From Candidatus Omnitrophica bacterium UBA6233 (GTDB taxonomy: Bacteria; Omnitrophota; Gorgyraeia; Gygaellales; Profunditerraquicolaceae): DNA of 64,000 bases. The notes under the pieces are model-generated. The model worked only from the letters and a program-made list of their open reading frames with translations. It searched no databases and was not told the origin of the DNA. Where the stretch lies: assembly GCA_002440965.1 (NCBI GenBank), contig DJWJ01000016.1, positions 11,646 through 75,645 of the forward strand, in the 5' to 3' direction. The position numbers were made by a program, and so were the translations under genes. Shown here piece by piece: positions 33,506 through 41,905 of the stretch (position 1 is its first letter; the number at the start of each line of letters is the position of its first letter).

Positions 33506-33880
33506 ATGGACAGGAAAAGAATATTGGTTATTGATGACGAAGAAAATTTTACAAAATTGATAAAATGGAATCTCGAGAAAACCGGAAAATATGAAATTAG
33601 GGTGGAGAATAGCGGATTGCTCGGTTTTTCTGCCACAAAAGAATTCAAGCCGCATTTAATCTTGTTAGATATCTCAATGCCGGATATGGACGGTAGCGAG
33701 GTAGCGTTTCAGTTGAAGTGTGATGAAGATACCAAAGATATACCCATAGTGTTTTTAACTGCGGTGGCTAAGAAGGAGGAGGTAGAAGCAAACAGCGGCA
33801 TTATTGGCGGGCATCCCTTTATAGCCAAGCCGGTGGAATTAGAGCAGCTTATTGATGTTATTGAGAGAAATGTTTATTGA
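33506..33880 (+). CDS. Single-domain response regulator
   Basis: A 124-aa CheY-like receiver with no output domain. Acidic pair in VIDDEEN, phosphoacceptor Asp55 in LILLDISMPDMDG, Thr/Ser in VFLTAVAKKEE and Lys in FIAKPVE. It is the likely partner of the upstream kinase. Having no effector domain, it would act by protein contact or as a phosphorelay step. RBS AAGGAG is well placed. It is convergent with comM. Confidence 0.9.
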   Translation: MDRKRILVIDDEENFTKLIKWNLEKTGKYEIRVENSGLLGFSATKEFKPHLILLDISMPDMDGSEVAFQLKCDEDTKDIPIVFLTAVAKKEEVEANSGIIGGHPFIAKPVELEQLIDVIERNVY

Positions 33881-33919
33881 GACCGGAGCAATCCCCCTTG
33901 GATTAAATAAACGTTTGTT

Positions 33920-35449
33920 CTAAGCGAAAAAATCTCTATCTAAAGATCGATATTGGATTGTTTCTGCAAGATGGTCTGTTTTTATCTGTTCTGATCCGGC
34001 GAGATCGCTAATGGTTCTTGATATTTTCAATATTTTATCATAGGCCCGGGCACTAAAGTTTAGTTCAGACATCGCCATTTTTAACAATTCGTTTTCCTCC
34101 TTGCCTAATATACAAAATTTTCTTACCTGTTTGCAACTCATTTGAGCATTGCATAGGATGCCCTCATTTCTAAATCTTTCAATTTGGATTGCGCGGGTTT
34201 TATTTACCCTCTCCTTGATTTGCGCGGAACTTTCCGCAGGCAGATTTCCGCTTAACTCCTGATATTTTGTCGCCGGAATTTCTATATGAATATCTATCCT
34301 ATCCAATAATGGGCCGGATATTTTAGAGCGATAGGCATGGATCTGTGCTGTTGAACAGCGGCAGGAAGTTTTATTGTTGTGATAATTGCCGCATTTACAG
34401 GGGTTCATCGCGGCGACCAAAACAAAAGAGGCAGGAAATACCAAAGATTTGAATACCCGCGATATGCGAATTGAACGATCTTCTAGCGGTTGCCGCAAGG
34501 CTTCGAGGCAATCGCGTCTAAATTCCGGAAGTTCATCCAGAAAAAGCACGCCTTCATGCGCCAGGCTTATTTCTCCCGGTATGGGTATGGAGCCGCCGCC
34601 TACAAGAGCTGCGTTGGAGATGGTATGGTGAAGGGAGCGAAATGGGCGGGTAGTTATGACCCCGTCTTTATTCACCAGATAACCGGCAACCGAATGAATT
34701 TTACTTACTTCTAGCGCTTCTTCGGGAGTCATGTCCGGCATAATTGTGGGAATTCTTTTTGCGAGCATGGTTTTACCGCTTCCGGGTGGACCAATCATCA
34801 GAATGTTGTGGCCTCCGGCTATGGCTATTTCTATGGCTCTCTTTGCCATAAATTGGCCTTTAACATCCGAGAAGTCTACGCTATAAAAGCCTTTTTGAGA
34901 TAAATTCAACAATTCAGGTTCCAAAGGCCTAAAGCCGTCTGGATTATTTAAAAATTCTACACTTTCCCGTAAGGTTTTAAGCGCGAATGTGGATGCTCCA
35001 GATACAATCGCGGCTTCTTTGGCATTTTGGGCCGGGATAATTAGCTTATTGCAGGGAGATTTTGCTGCCGCTATAGCTATTGGAAGTATTCCTCGCAGCG
35101 GCCGAAGCGATCCGTCCAAGGATAGTTCTCCTAAAACAAAATAATTAGATAGTCTTGAGCTGTTTATCTGTTGTGTTGCCGCCAGTATGCTTAAAGCAAT
35201 CCCCAGATCAAAATAAGCTCCTTCTTTTCTGATCCCGGATGGCCCCAGGCTTATGGTAATCCTTTCAGATGGCCAGCTAAAGCCGGAATTTTTAATCGCG
35301 CTTTTTACCCTTTCCCTGCTTTCTTTAACCGCGGAATCCGGTAATCCTACTACGTTTATTGCAGGTAGACCCCGGCAAATATCTACCTCAATTTCTACGG
35401 GGTAGGCTTCTATACCGTGTATCCCGAAACTTAATGCCCTGGCTAACAT
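33920..35449 (-). CDS. comM: ComM/YifB-family Mg-chelatase-like AAA+ ATPase
   Basis: 509 aa on the minus strand, the only leftward gene in the window. The order is an N-terminal ChlI domain ('GIEAYPVEIEVDICRGLPAINVVGLPDSAVKESRERVKSAI'), an AAA+ core (GPPGSGKTMLAKRIP, FLDELPEF) with a zinc-like Cys group (CKCGNY...CRC), and a C-terminal ('RAYDKILKISRTISDLAG'). ComM is a hexameric helicase that promotes branch migration in natural transformation, and YifB homologues are widespread in non-competent species. The ATG has AAGGAGG upstream on its strand. Confidence 0.9.
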   Translation of the reverse strand: MLARALSFGIHGIEAYPVEIEVDICRGLPAINVVGLPDSAVKESRERVKSAIKNSGFSWPSERITISLGPSGIRKEGAYFDLGIALSILAATQQINSSRLSNYFVLGELSLDGSLRPLRGILPIAIAAAKSPCNKLIIPAQNAKEAAIVSGASTFALKTLRESVEFLNNPDGFRPLEPELLNLSQKGFYSVDFSDVKGQFMAKRAIEIAIAGGHNILMIGPPGSGKTMLAKRIPTIMPDMTPEEALEVSKIHSVAGYLVNKDGVITTRPFRSLHHTISNAALVGGGSIPIPGEISLAHEGVLFLDELPEFRRDCLEALRQPLEDRSIRISRVFKSLVFPASFVLVAAMNPCKCGNYHNNKTSCRCSTAQIHAYRSKISGPLLDRIDIHIEIPATKYQELSGNLPAESSAQIKERVNKTRAIQIERFRNEGILCNAQMSCKQVRKFCILGKEENELLKMAMSELNFSARAYDKILKISRTISDLAGSEQIKTDHLAETIQYRSLDRDFFA

Positions 35450-35751
35450 GTTTTTCCTCCTTCTAATATAATAGACGTGATGATAGCTGAAATCTAACTA
35501 AAAAACACCTATTTTTAACTTCATTTTTCACCCGAAATCGGGAGAAGTCGAGAAAAGGCTTGCAATTTGAGGTGCTGATTATATAATATTGCGATATAAC
35601 CAGGCGGGAATGTTACCATCCTTGTTTTCTCCGCACAAGCGCCTGATTCAGGATATTTTTCCTTTCTTTCGCAGTTTTAAGCAAGCCAGAAAAGGCAGAA
35701 GGAGAGGCGGGTAAGTTTAATGCACGACATTTCATATTTAAACCGAAAATA
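35450..35751 (+). other. 302-bp divergent intergenic region with promoter and hairpins
   Basis: Rightward, TTGCAA (35560-35565) and TATAAT (35582-35587) are 16 nt apart. About 160 nt of untranslated leader follows before the divergent-PAP2 gene. It has CAGGCG...CGCCTG arms (about 35602-35645), a perfect 11-nt palindrome CCTGATTCAGG and a purine-rich end. It might hold a small structured RNA. I recognise no family. The minus-strand comM promoter must also be in this region. Confidence 0.45.
35560..35587 (+). promoter_or_regulatory. Rightward promoter before the PAP2-like gene
   Basis: TTGCAA-16 nt-TATAAT with a perfect -10 hexamer. The transcription start would be about 35594, leaving a long leader. 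Confidence 0.6.
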
Positions 35752-36198
35752 ATGATAGAGATTCTAGCTCAATTATCCCGGAATAAGATTTTTCTTACTA
35801 CTCTCTCGGCATGGTTAATTGCCCAGACTTTAAAAGTTTTTATCGGCGTTGTGCAGAAGAGGAAGTTTGACTTCCGCCTATTTGTTGGCACCGGAGGTAT
35901 GCCTTCGAGCCACGTAGCCGGCGCAGCATGCTTAGCTACCGCGTTAGGTTTAGATTATGGTTTTGACAGCGCTTATTTTGCTTTAGCTGCGTCATTTGCG
36001 ATTGTAGTTATGTTCGATGCCCAAGGCGTGCGCCGGGCAACCGGAAGACAGGCGCGCATTTTAAATAAAATAACCGACGATATTTACTGGAAGGGTAAGA
36101 TCCACGACGGACGTTTACGCGAACTCATCGGCCATACGCCGCTGGAGGTAATCGGCGGGTTTCTGGTTGGTGTTCTCATAGCGGTACTGGCGCATTAG
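35752..36198 (+). CDS. Divergent PAP2-family membrane protein
   Basis: A 148-aa membrane protein of the 'divergent PAP2' (DUF212) family, distantly related to acid phosphatases. Family blocks are GGMPSSHVAGAACLATA, 'VMFDAQGVRRATGRQARILNKI' and 'ELIGHTPLEVIGGFLVGV'. It has four or so hydrophobic segments. A lipid phosphatase role is suggested by the fold, but activity is not established. Confidence 0.85.
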   Translation: MIEILAQLSRNKIFLTTLSAWLIAQTLKVFIGVVQKRKFDFRLFVGTGGMPSSHVAGAACLATALGLDYGFDSAYFALAASFAIVVMFDAQGVRRATGRQARILNKITDDIYWKGKIHDGRLRELIGHTPLEVIGGFLVGVLIAVLAH

Positions 36199-36283
36199 AA
36201 TATTTAATTTAATATCACTATCCGTTAGAAAATGAGCAATGCTGAAGTAAGGCATAATTAATTTATAGGAAAGGAAGTGCGCA

Positions 36284-37096
36284 GTGAATAAGAAGATTTT
36301 TATACTATCTGGCGTAATATTGTTACTTTTGATTTTAACCGCTTCCCTTATTTTTAGAAGCGGCAAGAACTTTCTTGCCGGACAAAAGGATTCATCGAAA
36401 GCGCAATCTTTGTTAAATGAAGCAAAAAGTCTGCAGGCAAAAGGGGATTTGCTGGGGGCTAGATCCGTTTATCAGAAGCTCGTCAATGATTTCTCTAATT
36501 CAAATGATGTCATGAGCTGGCAGAGAACGATTGATGATGTTAACATAAAACTTTTATTTTCCCCCGTCATGACTCCCAAAAGCGTGCTTTATGAAATAAA
36601 ATCCGGGGATACTTTGAATAAAATTGCCCGGGAATTTAAGACCACGACGGATCTGATCAAGAAGAGTAATAACCTGAGCAGCGATATAATTAATCCGGGG
36701 AAAAAGATTAAAATTTGGAATGCGCCTTTTAGTATTCTGGTGGATAAGTCGCAGAATATCCTGATTTTAAAAAGCGATGAAGAAATAATCAAGACTTATA
36801 TAGTATCGACGGGAAAGAATAATTCCACCCCTGTTGGAACTTTCAAAATTACTTCTAAACTGATGAATCCTACTTGGTTTAAAACCGGAGCAGTCATTCC
36901 GGCAGGCAGCCCCGAAAATGTTTTGGGCACGCGCTGGTTGGGTTTGGATAAACCTTCTTACGGGATACATGGCACGATTGAACCCCAGGATTTAGGAAAA
37001 CAAGTTACCCAGGGTTGCGTGCGTATGGCTAATCCCGAAGTAGAGGAACTTTATACAATTGTTCCCGTTGGAACAGAAGTAGTTATAGTTGATTAA
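36284..37096 (+). CDS. L,D-transpeptidase with LysM domain
   Basis: 270 aa. An N-terminal signal anchor (residues 5-25) is followed by a helical TPR-like stretch, a LysM domain (YEIKSGDTLNKIAREFKTTTDLIKKSNNL) and a YkuD catalytic domain with HGTIEPQDLGKQVTQGCVRM, where His and Cys are the catalytic pair. The usual Ser/His before GCVRM is Gln. It crosslinks peptidoglycan or attaches lipoproteins to it. The GTG start has GGAAAGGAAG upstream. It lies before accA by 12 nt. Confidence 0.9.
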   Translation: MNKKIFILSGVILLLLILTASLIFRSGKNFLAGQKDSSKAQSLLNEAKSLQAKGDLLGARSVYQKLVNDFSNSNDVMSWQRTIDDVNIKLLFSPVMTPKSVLYEIKSGDTLNKIAREFKTTTDLIKKSNNLSSDIINPGKKIKIWNAPFSILVDKSQNILILKSDEEIIKTYIVSTGKNNSTPVGTFKITSKLMNPTWFKTGAVIPAGSPENVLGTRWLGLDKPSYGIHGTIEPQDLGKQVTQGCVRMANPEVEELYTIVPVGTEVVIVD

Positions 37097-37108
37097 CCGC
37101 TCATTAAT

Positions 37109-38056
37109 ATGGCCGGATTAGATTTCGAAAAACCAATCGCTGAATTAGAGAAAAAGATACAGGATCTAAGGCATTTTATCTCGGATAAGAAGATAGACCT
37201 TTCTTCCGAGGTTAAACGTCTCGAGGATAAACTCGAACATCTTAAAAAAGATACCTACACTAATCTTTCCGCTTGGCAAAGAGTGCAGCTGGCCCGCCAT
37301 CCCCAAAGACCATATACCCTTGATTATATAAACCTAATTATGTCGGATTTTATCGAGTTGCACGGAGACAGGCTTTTTAGCGACGACAAAGCTATGGTTT
37401 GCGGGTTGGCTAAATTGGATAAACAGAAAATAGCGATTATCGGCCATCAAAAAGGCCGGGATACCAAGGAAAACCTTAAGCGTAATTTTGGCTGCGCCCA
37501 TCCAGAGGGCTATCGCAAGGCGCTTAGGGTTATGCAATTAGCCGAAGAATTTGGTTTGCCGGTAATAGTTTTTATTGATACGCCCGGAGCATATCCGGGA
37601 ATAGGAGCGGAAGAACGCGGACAATCTCAAGCTATCGCGCTTAATTTAAGAGAAATGATTTCTATTGCTACGCCAATAATTTCAGTTGTTATAGGGGAGG
37701 GCGGGTCAGGAGGAGCTTTAGGCGTGGGAGTGACTGATCGCATTTTTGTATTAGAAAATTCCTATTATTCCGTTATTTCCCCCGAAGGTTGCGCTGCCAT
37801 TTTGTGGAAAGACGGTTCAAAGGCGCCTCAGGCAGCTGAGGTTCTTAAACTGACAGGAGATGATTTGACCGAACTTAAGATTATTGACGAAGTTATCCCT
37901 GAACCTTTAGGGGGAGCTCACCGGGATCCGCAAAAGACAGCCCAAAAATTAAAGGAAGCCCTTATTAAGACTCTTAACGAATTAAAAGCTTACAATAAGG
38001 ATGAGCTTTTGAAATTAAGGTACAAAAAGTTCCGCGACATAGGCATTGTGGCATGA
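37109..38056 (+). CDS. accA: Acetyl-CoA carboxylase carboxyltransferase subunit alpha
   Basis: A 315-aa AccA, half of the carboxyltransferase that makes malonyl-CoA. Evidence is an N-terminal helix ('FEKPIAELEKKIQDLR'), 'RPYTLDYINLIMSDFIELHGDRLFSDDKA', GHQKGRDTKEN, 'IDTPGAYPGIGAEERGQSQAIA' and 'GEGGSGGALG'. No accD or accBC is in the window. Its overlap (ATGA) with the PadR gene and closeness to the KS locus suggest it feeds malonyl-CoA to both fatty-acid and the nearby polyketide-like system. Confidence 0.95.
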   Translation: MAGLDFEKPIAELEKKIQDLRHFISDKKIDLSSEVKRLEDKLEHLKKDTYTNLSAWQRVQLARHPQRPYTLDYINLIMSDFIELHGDRLFSDDKAMVCGLAKLDKQKIAIIGHQKGRDTKENLKRNFGCAHPEGYRKALRVMQLAEEFGLPVIVFIDTPGAYPGIGAEERGQSQAIALNLREMISIATPIISVVIGEGGSGGALGVGVTDRIFVLENSYYSVISPEGCAAILWKDGSKAPQAAEVLKLTGDDLTELKIIDEVIPEPLGGAHRDPQKTAQKLKEALIKTLNELKAYNKDELLKLRYKKFRDIGIVA

Positions 38057-38571
38057 TCGAGCAGGAATTATTATTATTGGGCTTACTTAAAGAAGGCCCC
38101 AAGCACGGCTACGATATTAAAACCAAGATAAAACAAATCCTTTCTTTATTCGCCGGAGTAGAATTAAAATCCATATATTATCCTTTACGCATACTTGAAA
38201 AAAGAGGGTTGGTTGCTAAACGGACACTTAAACCCGGGAAAAGGCCTGAGCGGATGGTTTATGCTTTAACTTCCAAGGGAGAGGCTCGTTTTAATGAGCT
38301 TTTGAATAAAAGTCTGCTTAGTCTCAAGAGGCCTCAATTTAGCCTGGATTTGAGTCTGTATTTTCTGCACTATATGAATCCCGGAGTGGCAATCCGTCGC
38401 TTGCGCGCCAGATTACATATGTTGAATAAGATATCCCACGGCTTGGAACATATGGTTAAAACTTCATCTAAAGGTAAAACCGTTCCATTAAACCGTATTT
38501 TGGAACACAACTTTAGGCTCCTTAAAGCAGAATCCCAGTTTATCTCGCAATTAATTAATACAGTACAGTAA
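38053..38571 (+). CDS. PadR-family transcriptional regulator
   Basis: 172 aa. A winged helix (LLLLGLLKEGPKHGYDIKTKI...IYYPLRILEKRGLVAKR, with the wing in PGKRPERMVYALTSKG) is followed by a C-terminal helical dimerisation part (about 90-172). PadR repressors answer to phenolic or lipophilic ligands and often sit next to their target. Here the target candidate is the promoter just downstream (38578), which has two palindromes with the same AGTAA half-site. It overlaps accA by 4 nt. Confidence 0.9.
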   Translation: MIEQELLLLGLLKEGPKHGYDIKTKIKQILSLFAGVELKSIYYPLRILEKRGLVAKRTLKPGKRPERMVYALTSKGEARFNELLNKSLLSLKRPQFSLDLSLYFLHYMNPGVAIRRLRARLHMLNKISHGLEHMVKTSSKGKTVPLNRILEHNFRLLKAESQFISQLINTVQ

Positions 38572-38578
38572 TTTTACT
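38567..38578 (+). promoter_or_regulatory. Operator-like palindrome 1 at the -35
   Basis: AGTAA-TT-TTACT, a perfect inverted repeat with a 2-nt centre, touching the -35 (TTGACA at 38578). It has the same half-site as the second palindrome at 38623-38636, so a dimeric regulator, presumably the PadR protein encoded just upstream, could occlude the promoter. Confidence 0.6.
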
Positions 38579-38606
38579 TGACACCATAGCGGCAATTTTA
38601 TAAAAT
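38578..38606 (+). promoter_or_regulatory. Strong promoter of the polyketide-like gene run
   Basis: A perfect TTGACA (38578-38583), 17-nt spacer, TAAAAT (38601-38606). The predicted start is about 38613. The first gene (38657) follows with AAGAAGGG as SD. The downstream genes to 49432 are co-directional with few terminators, so this is the only clear promoter for them. Confidence 0.75.
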
Positions 38607-38620
38607 ATAGGTGAGTTTAA

Positions 38621-38638
38621 ATAGTAAAATTTTACTAT
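38621..38638 (+). promoter_or_regulatory. Operator-like palindrome 2 downstream of the promoter
   Basis: ATAGTAAAATTTTACTAT, a perfect 18-nt palindrome directly after the expected transcription start. Its AGTAA...TTACT arms repeat those of the site at the -35. Confidence 0.65.
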
Positions 38639-38656
38639 ATAAGAAGGGTGTTTCTT

Positions 38657-38929
38657 ATGGATTGGGATAAGGCTACGCAGGAAAAGTTCAAGGTTATGGT
38701 TGCTAAAATACCTGTTTTCCATCGGCATATTACCGAGGGGGTAGTAACTAAGGGAGCACAGGGGTATGCTCAGGCAAGAGGCGCTGTAAAGATTGAAGAA
38801 GTGGATGTGATAAATGCATTTTTCTCGGATGTCCCTGCCGCCTTTTATAGTATGATGGTTAGGCTGCTGGAGCAGAACGGTTTTGATTATAAGAAATACG
38901 GTTTCCCCAAAAATAGACCCCTTATATGA
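38657..38929 (+). CDS. PCP_red-like small protein
   Basis: A 90-aa protein. The pattern 'DWDKATQEKFKVMVAKIPVFHRHITEGVV' with a downstream 'EEVDVINAFFSDVPAAFYSMMVRLL' resembles the small helical PCP_red domain at the C-terminus of light-independent protochlorophyllide reductase subunit B, which also occurs as stand-alone proteins. The function of stand-alone forms is unknown. The first gene after the promoter. ATG at 38657 preferred over an upstream GTG because AAGAAGGG fits it. It overlaps the next gene (ATGA). Confidence 0.5.
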   Translation: MDWDKATQEKFKVMVAKIPVFHRHITEGVVTKGAQGYAQARGAVKIEEVDVINAFFSDVPAAFYSMMVRLLEQNGFDYKKYGFPKNRPLI

Positions 38930-39933
38930 GAATCGCGGTTATTGGCGCAGGAGCCATAGGAAATCTAGTCGCCGGTTATCTGAAATTGCAGGGCGAAGAT
39001 GTTTATTTGGTCGGGCGGCAAGAGGCGGTTAGGGCTATCTCAGGGAGCGGGCTCAAGATCAGCGGTGTGCGGGGAGATTTTCAGGTTAATATCAGTATAT
39101 ACGATATGCTGGTTTCCAAACCCGAGCTCTTAATCTTAACTACAAAAACGCAAGATATAGAGCCGGCGCTAAAAGATAATTTCAGTTTGATCAAAGATAC
39201 TATTATTCTGACGACGCAAAACGGTCTTGCTGCCGAAAGAATAGTAGCCAAGTTTGTCCCGGAAAATAATATTCTTTCGAGCATTGTTATGTTCGGCGCT
39301 ACTTACCTGGAACCAGGCAAGGTTGTTCATAATTTTGAAGGAAGTTGGGTGTTGGGAAATTTATTCTCTGAGTCTATGGATGGGCGCCTGCTTTCTTTAA
39401 GCTTGATTTTGGATAAAGCATTTCCGGCGGTAGTTAGCGAAGACATTTTGGGGATGAAATATCTCAAGGTGTTTGTCAATGCCAATAACTGTATAGCGGC
39501 AATATTAGGCGTAAGTATGCAGGAAGCTTTCTTAGACCCCCAGGTGAGCAGAGTAAGCGTTGCGATTTGGAGGGAAGGTTTTAAGGTAATTTCAAAGTCC
39601 GGGCTCAAGCTTGTTTCTTTGCCGGGATTCCCGATTGAAAATGTGACTCGGCTTATTTCTCTTCCTCCGGAAGAAGCAGCTAAAATTTTCTCGGCAACCA
39701 TGAGTAAGTTGAGCCGCGACCCGCTCTACGGTTCAATATTACAGAGTATTAAAAGGGGAAGGCTTTCGGAGGTCGATTATATTAACGGAGAATTTGTAAC
39801 TTTAGCCGGGAAGTGTAATTTAAAGGCAAGTTTAAATAAAAAATTGGTTGAAATGGTGCATGAAGTAGAAAAGAATAAACGGTTTTTTAGTAAATCCGAA
39901 TTTTTAACCGCTACAGAAAGATTATTAAATTAA
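38926..39933 (+). CDS. Ketopantoate reductase-like protein (ApbA/PanE)
   Basis: 335 aa. An N-terminal Rossmann fold with GAGAIG and NADP site ('RIAVIGAGAIGNLVAGYLKLQGEDVYLVGR'), then 'VLTTKTQDIEPAL', 'TTQNGLAAERI' and C-terminal helices with 'GMKYLKVFVNANNCIAAIL'. The family reduces ketopantoate in CoA/phosphopantetheine synthesis, but paralogues reduce other 2-keto acids. In this place it could make pantothenate for the ACP or act as a tailoring reductase. The locus context makes both plausible. Confidence 0.75.
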   Translation: MRIAVIGAGAIGNLVAGYLKLQGEDVYLVGRQEAVRAISGSGLKISGVRGDFQVNISIYDMLVSKPELLILTTKTQDIEPALKDNFSLIKDTIILTTQNGLAAERIVAKFVPENNILSSIVMFGATYLEPGKVVHNFEGSWVLGNLFSESMDGRLLSLSLILDKAFPAVVSEDILGMKYLKVFVNANNCIAAILGVSMQEAFLDPQVSRVSVAIWREGFKVISKSGLKLVSLPGFPIENVTRLISLPPEEAAKIFSATMSKLSRDPLYGSILQSIKRGRLSEVDYINGEFVTLAGKCNLKASLNKKLVEMVHEVEKNKRFFSKSEFLTATERLLN

Positions 39934-39934
39934 A

Positions 39935-40531
39935 ATGCCCGAAGTCAATTCGCCTTTCCCAAAATTAAAGCTTACAGTTACAGGAGTTTTTGGAAACTGT
40001 TACCATGGGTATGAAGCTGGAGATGAAATCATTCTGGAAGATTTTACCCATCCTCCTAAGCATTTTTGTTTAGGGTTGGCGCATGCGCTCTTTCCGGTAA
40101 TTTATGCTTTGAGTTTCGGCGCAAGGTTCGGCTTTCGCGATAATCAGCGGTCACTTTTGGTAACTTGTCCTGACGGCGGCAAATTGGAATTTAAAGCCGA
40201 GATTCTGGATAAGGAAGGCAAAGTGGAAGTTTTCCCTAAAGACCCCAATCATAAATTTAGTCCTAAGAAAATGGTTATTGAAGTAGCCAAAACCAAAGGG
40301 AAATGCACTTTTGGTTATAAAGTGGGAGATAAATGGGAGACTCAAGGATTGAAATGTATTCCGGGTTTTTGCGGAGCAGCGTTTCATACAGCGTTTCCGG
40401 CGCTCTTCGCTTTAAATTTCGGGGCAAAGTTTTTCTTTATGCAGGATCCGGATTCGATCGATACCGTAACCTGCCCTGACGGCGGAAATATTGTGTTTAA
40501 GGTTACCAGAGTAGAAGAAAATAAGAAGTAA
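39935..40531 (+). CDS. Tandem TIGR04076-like domain protein
   Basis: A 198-aa protein with two copies of a ~90-aa domain. Copy 1 has 'CYHGYEAGDEIILEDF...CLGLAHALFPVIYALSFGARFGF...VTCPDGG'. Copy 2 has 'CTFGYKVGDKWETQGLKCIPGFCGAAFHTAFPALFALNFGAKFFF...VTCPDGG'. This pattern resembles the TIGR04076 family, short Cys-containing proteins of unknown function. Each copy keeps several cysteines, which suggests metal or redox function. It begins one base after panE-like. Confidence 0.7.
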   Translation: MPEVNSPFPKLKLTVTGVFGNCYHGYEAGDEIILEDFTHPPKHFCLGLAHALFPVIYALSFGARFGFRDNQRSLLVTCPDGGKLEFKAEILDKEGKVEVFPKDPNHKFSPKKMVIEVAKTKGKCTFGYKVGDKWETQGLKCIPGFCGAAFHTAFPALFALNFGAKFFFMQDPDSIDTVTCPDGGNIVFKVTRVEENKK

Positions 40532-40570
40532 GAAATCAATGGCCGATTACCAATATCACAATGTCGAACG

Positions 40571-40611
40571 AAATCCCAATGATCCAATGTTTCAATTGTG
40601 AATTGGGATTT
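40571..40611 (+). repeat. Intergenic hairpin before KS-alpha
   Basis: AAATCCCAAT (40571-40580) and ATTGGGATTT (40602-40611) form a perfect 10-bp stem in the 111-nt gap before KS-alpha. Its flanks (CCAAT, ATTGG) extend the pairing. The A/T-rich style is like the other long-hairpin repeats in the block. Confidence 0.65.
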
Positions 40612-40642
40612 GTAAATTGGATATTTAGCTTAGGGATTAAAT

Positions 40643-41905
40643 ATGAAAAAAAGAAGAGTAGTGATTACGGGGATTGGCGTAATTTCGCCTAATGGCATAG
40701 GTAAAGATAAAGTTTATCAGGCGATGACCAACGGCGTTTCCGGAATAAAACGGGTAGATGGTTTTGATGTTTCGGTATTTAATACCAAGATCGCCGCGGA
40801 AGTCCGTGACTTTGATCCGTTTAAGCTCGGGCTTACTCATGACGAAGCTGTACGTATGGATAGATACGTACAATTTGGAGTGGTTGCCGGAAATATGGCG
40901 ATTAAGGATAGCACCCTGGATCTTTCGAAAGTTAATCCTGAGAGGATCGGAGTTTGTCTTGCCAATGCCATTTGCGGGACAAAATATATGGAAGAAGAAT
41001 TCGCTCTTGTAACTGACGATGGCAAGAAAGCAATTGATCCGTCAAAGGTCCGTCCTGACCTTTATGATGCCGCGATGTTTAATACACCTTCCATTGAATT
41101 ATCTTCGAAATATCATTTAAAAGGAATATGCAATACGCTCTCAACCGGCTGCACAGCCGGGACTGATTCTTTAGGGTTTGGTTTAGAGACGATCCAGGAT
41201 GGAGAGCAGGATATTATGATTTGCGGAGCGGCAGAGGCTCCGATCACGCCGATTACTTTTGGCGCTTTTGATGTGGTAAATGTTTTATCAGCCCGTAATG
41301 ATGATCCTGAAGCTTCGTCACGGCCGTTTGATAACAAACGCGATGGATTTGTCTTAAGTGAAGGCGCCGGGATTTTAATTTTAGAAGAATTGAATCACGC
41401 TTTAAAACGTAACGCCCATATTTATTGCGAGGTTTTGGGTTTTGGCACCAGCTGTAACGCTTTTCATATGACTGACCTTCCGGGAGACGGAGGAGCAATG
41501 ACTAATTGTATAACCCTGGCGTTAAAAGATGCCGGGATCAAACCGCAAGAGATAGATTATATCAGCGCCCACGGATCAAGCACGAAAATGAATGATATCT
41601 TCGAAACCAATGCTTACAAAACGGTTTTCGGAGATTACGCGTATAAACTTCCCATAAGTTCGCTTAAGTCAATGATCGGCCATCCCCTGGCTGCTTCTAA
41701 CGCCGTGGAGATGACTGTTTGTTCGATGATTTTTGAAAAAAATATCCTTCCTCCGACTATCAATCAGGAAGAGAAGGATCCCTTGTGCGACTTGAATTAT
41801 ATTCCCAATAAAGCAATCACCAAAAAAGTAAATACTATTATTAAGACTAGCTCTGGATTTTCCGGAATTCATTCTTCGTTGGTTGTGAGGAGATATAATG
41901 GATAA
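40643..41905 (+). CDS. Beta-ketoacyl-ACP synthase, KS-alpha
   Basis: A 420-aa FabF-type ketosynthase with a full Cys-His-His triad: Cys170 (STGCTAGTDSLG), His310 (SAHGSSTK) and His347 (MIGHPLAASN). It condenses malonyl-ACP onto acyl chains. The partner gene overlapping its 3' end is a KS without these residues, which is the KS-alpha/KS-beta (chain length factor) arrangement of type II polyketide and aryl polyene systems. Start ATG at 40643 after GATTAAAT only; RBS is weak. Confidence 0.85.
   Translation: MKKRRVVITGIGVISPNGIGKDKVYQAMTNGVSGIKRVDGFDVSVFNTKIAAEVRDFDPFKLGLTHDEAVRMDRYVQFGVVAGNMAIKDSTLDLSKVNPERIGVCLANAICGTKYMEEEFALVTDDGKKAIDPSKVRPDLYDAAMFNTPSIELSSKYHLKGICNTLSTGCTAGTDSLGFGLETIQDGEQDIMICGAAEAPITPITFGAFDVVNVLSARNDDPEASSRPFDNKRDGFVLSEGAGILILEELNHALKRNAHIYCEVLGFGTSCNAFHMTDLPGDGGAMTNCITLALKDAGIKPQEIDYISAHGSSTKMNDIFETNAYKTVFGDYAYKLPISSLKSMIGHPLAASNAVEMTVCSMIFEKNILPPTINQEEKDPLCDLNYIPNKAITKKVNTIIKTSSGFSGIHSSLVVRRYNG

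Noticed and set aside
35594..35740. 6S, SRP, tmRNA or RNase P RNA in the comM-PAP2 gap
   Set aside because: None of the conserved cores of SRP, tmRNA or RNase P RNA is visible, and 6S cannot be judged by eye.
38053..38571. PadR gene as part of accA regulation only
   Set aside because: No palindrome of the AGTAA type was seen before accA, while two sit at the downstream promoter, so the downstream run is the better target.
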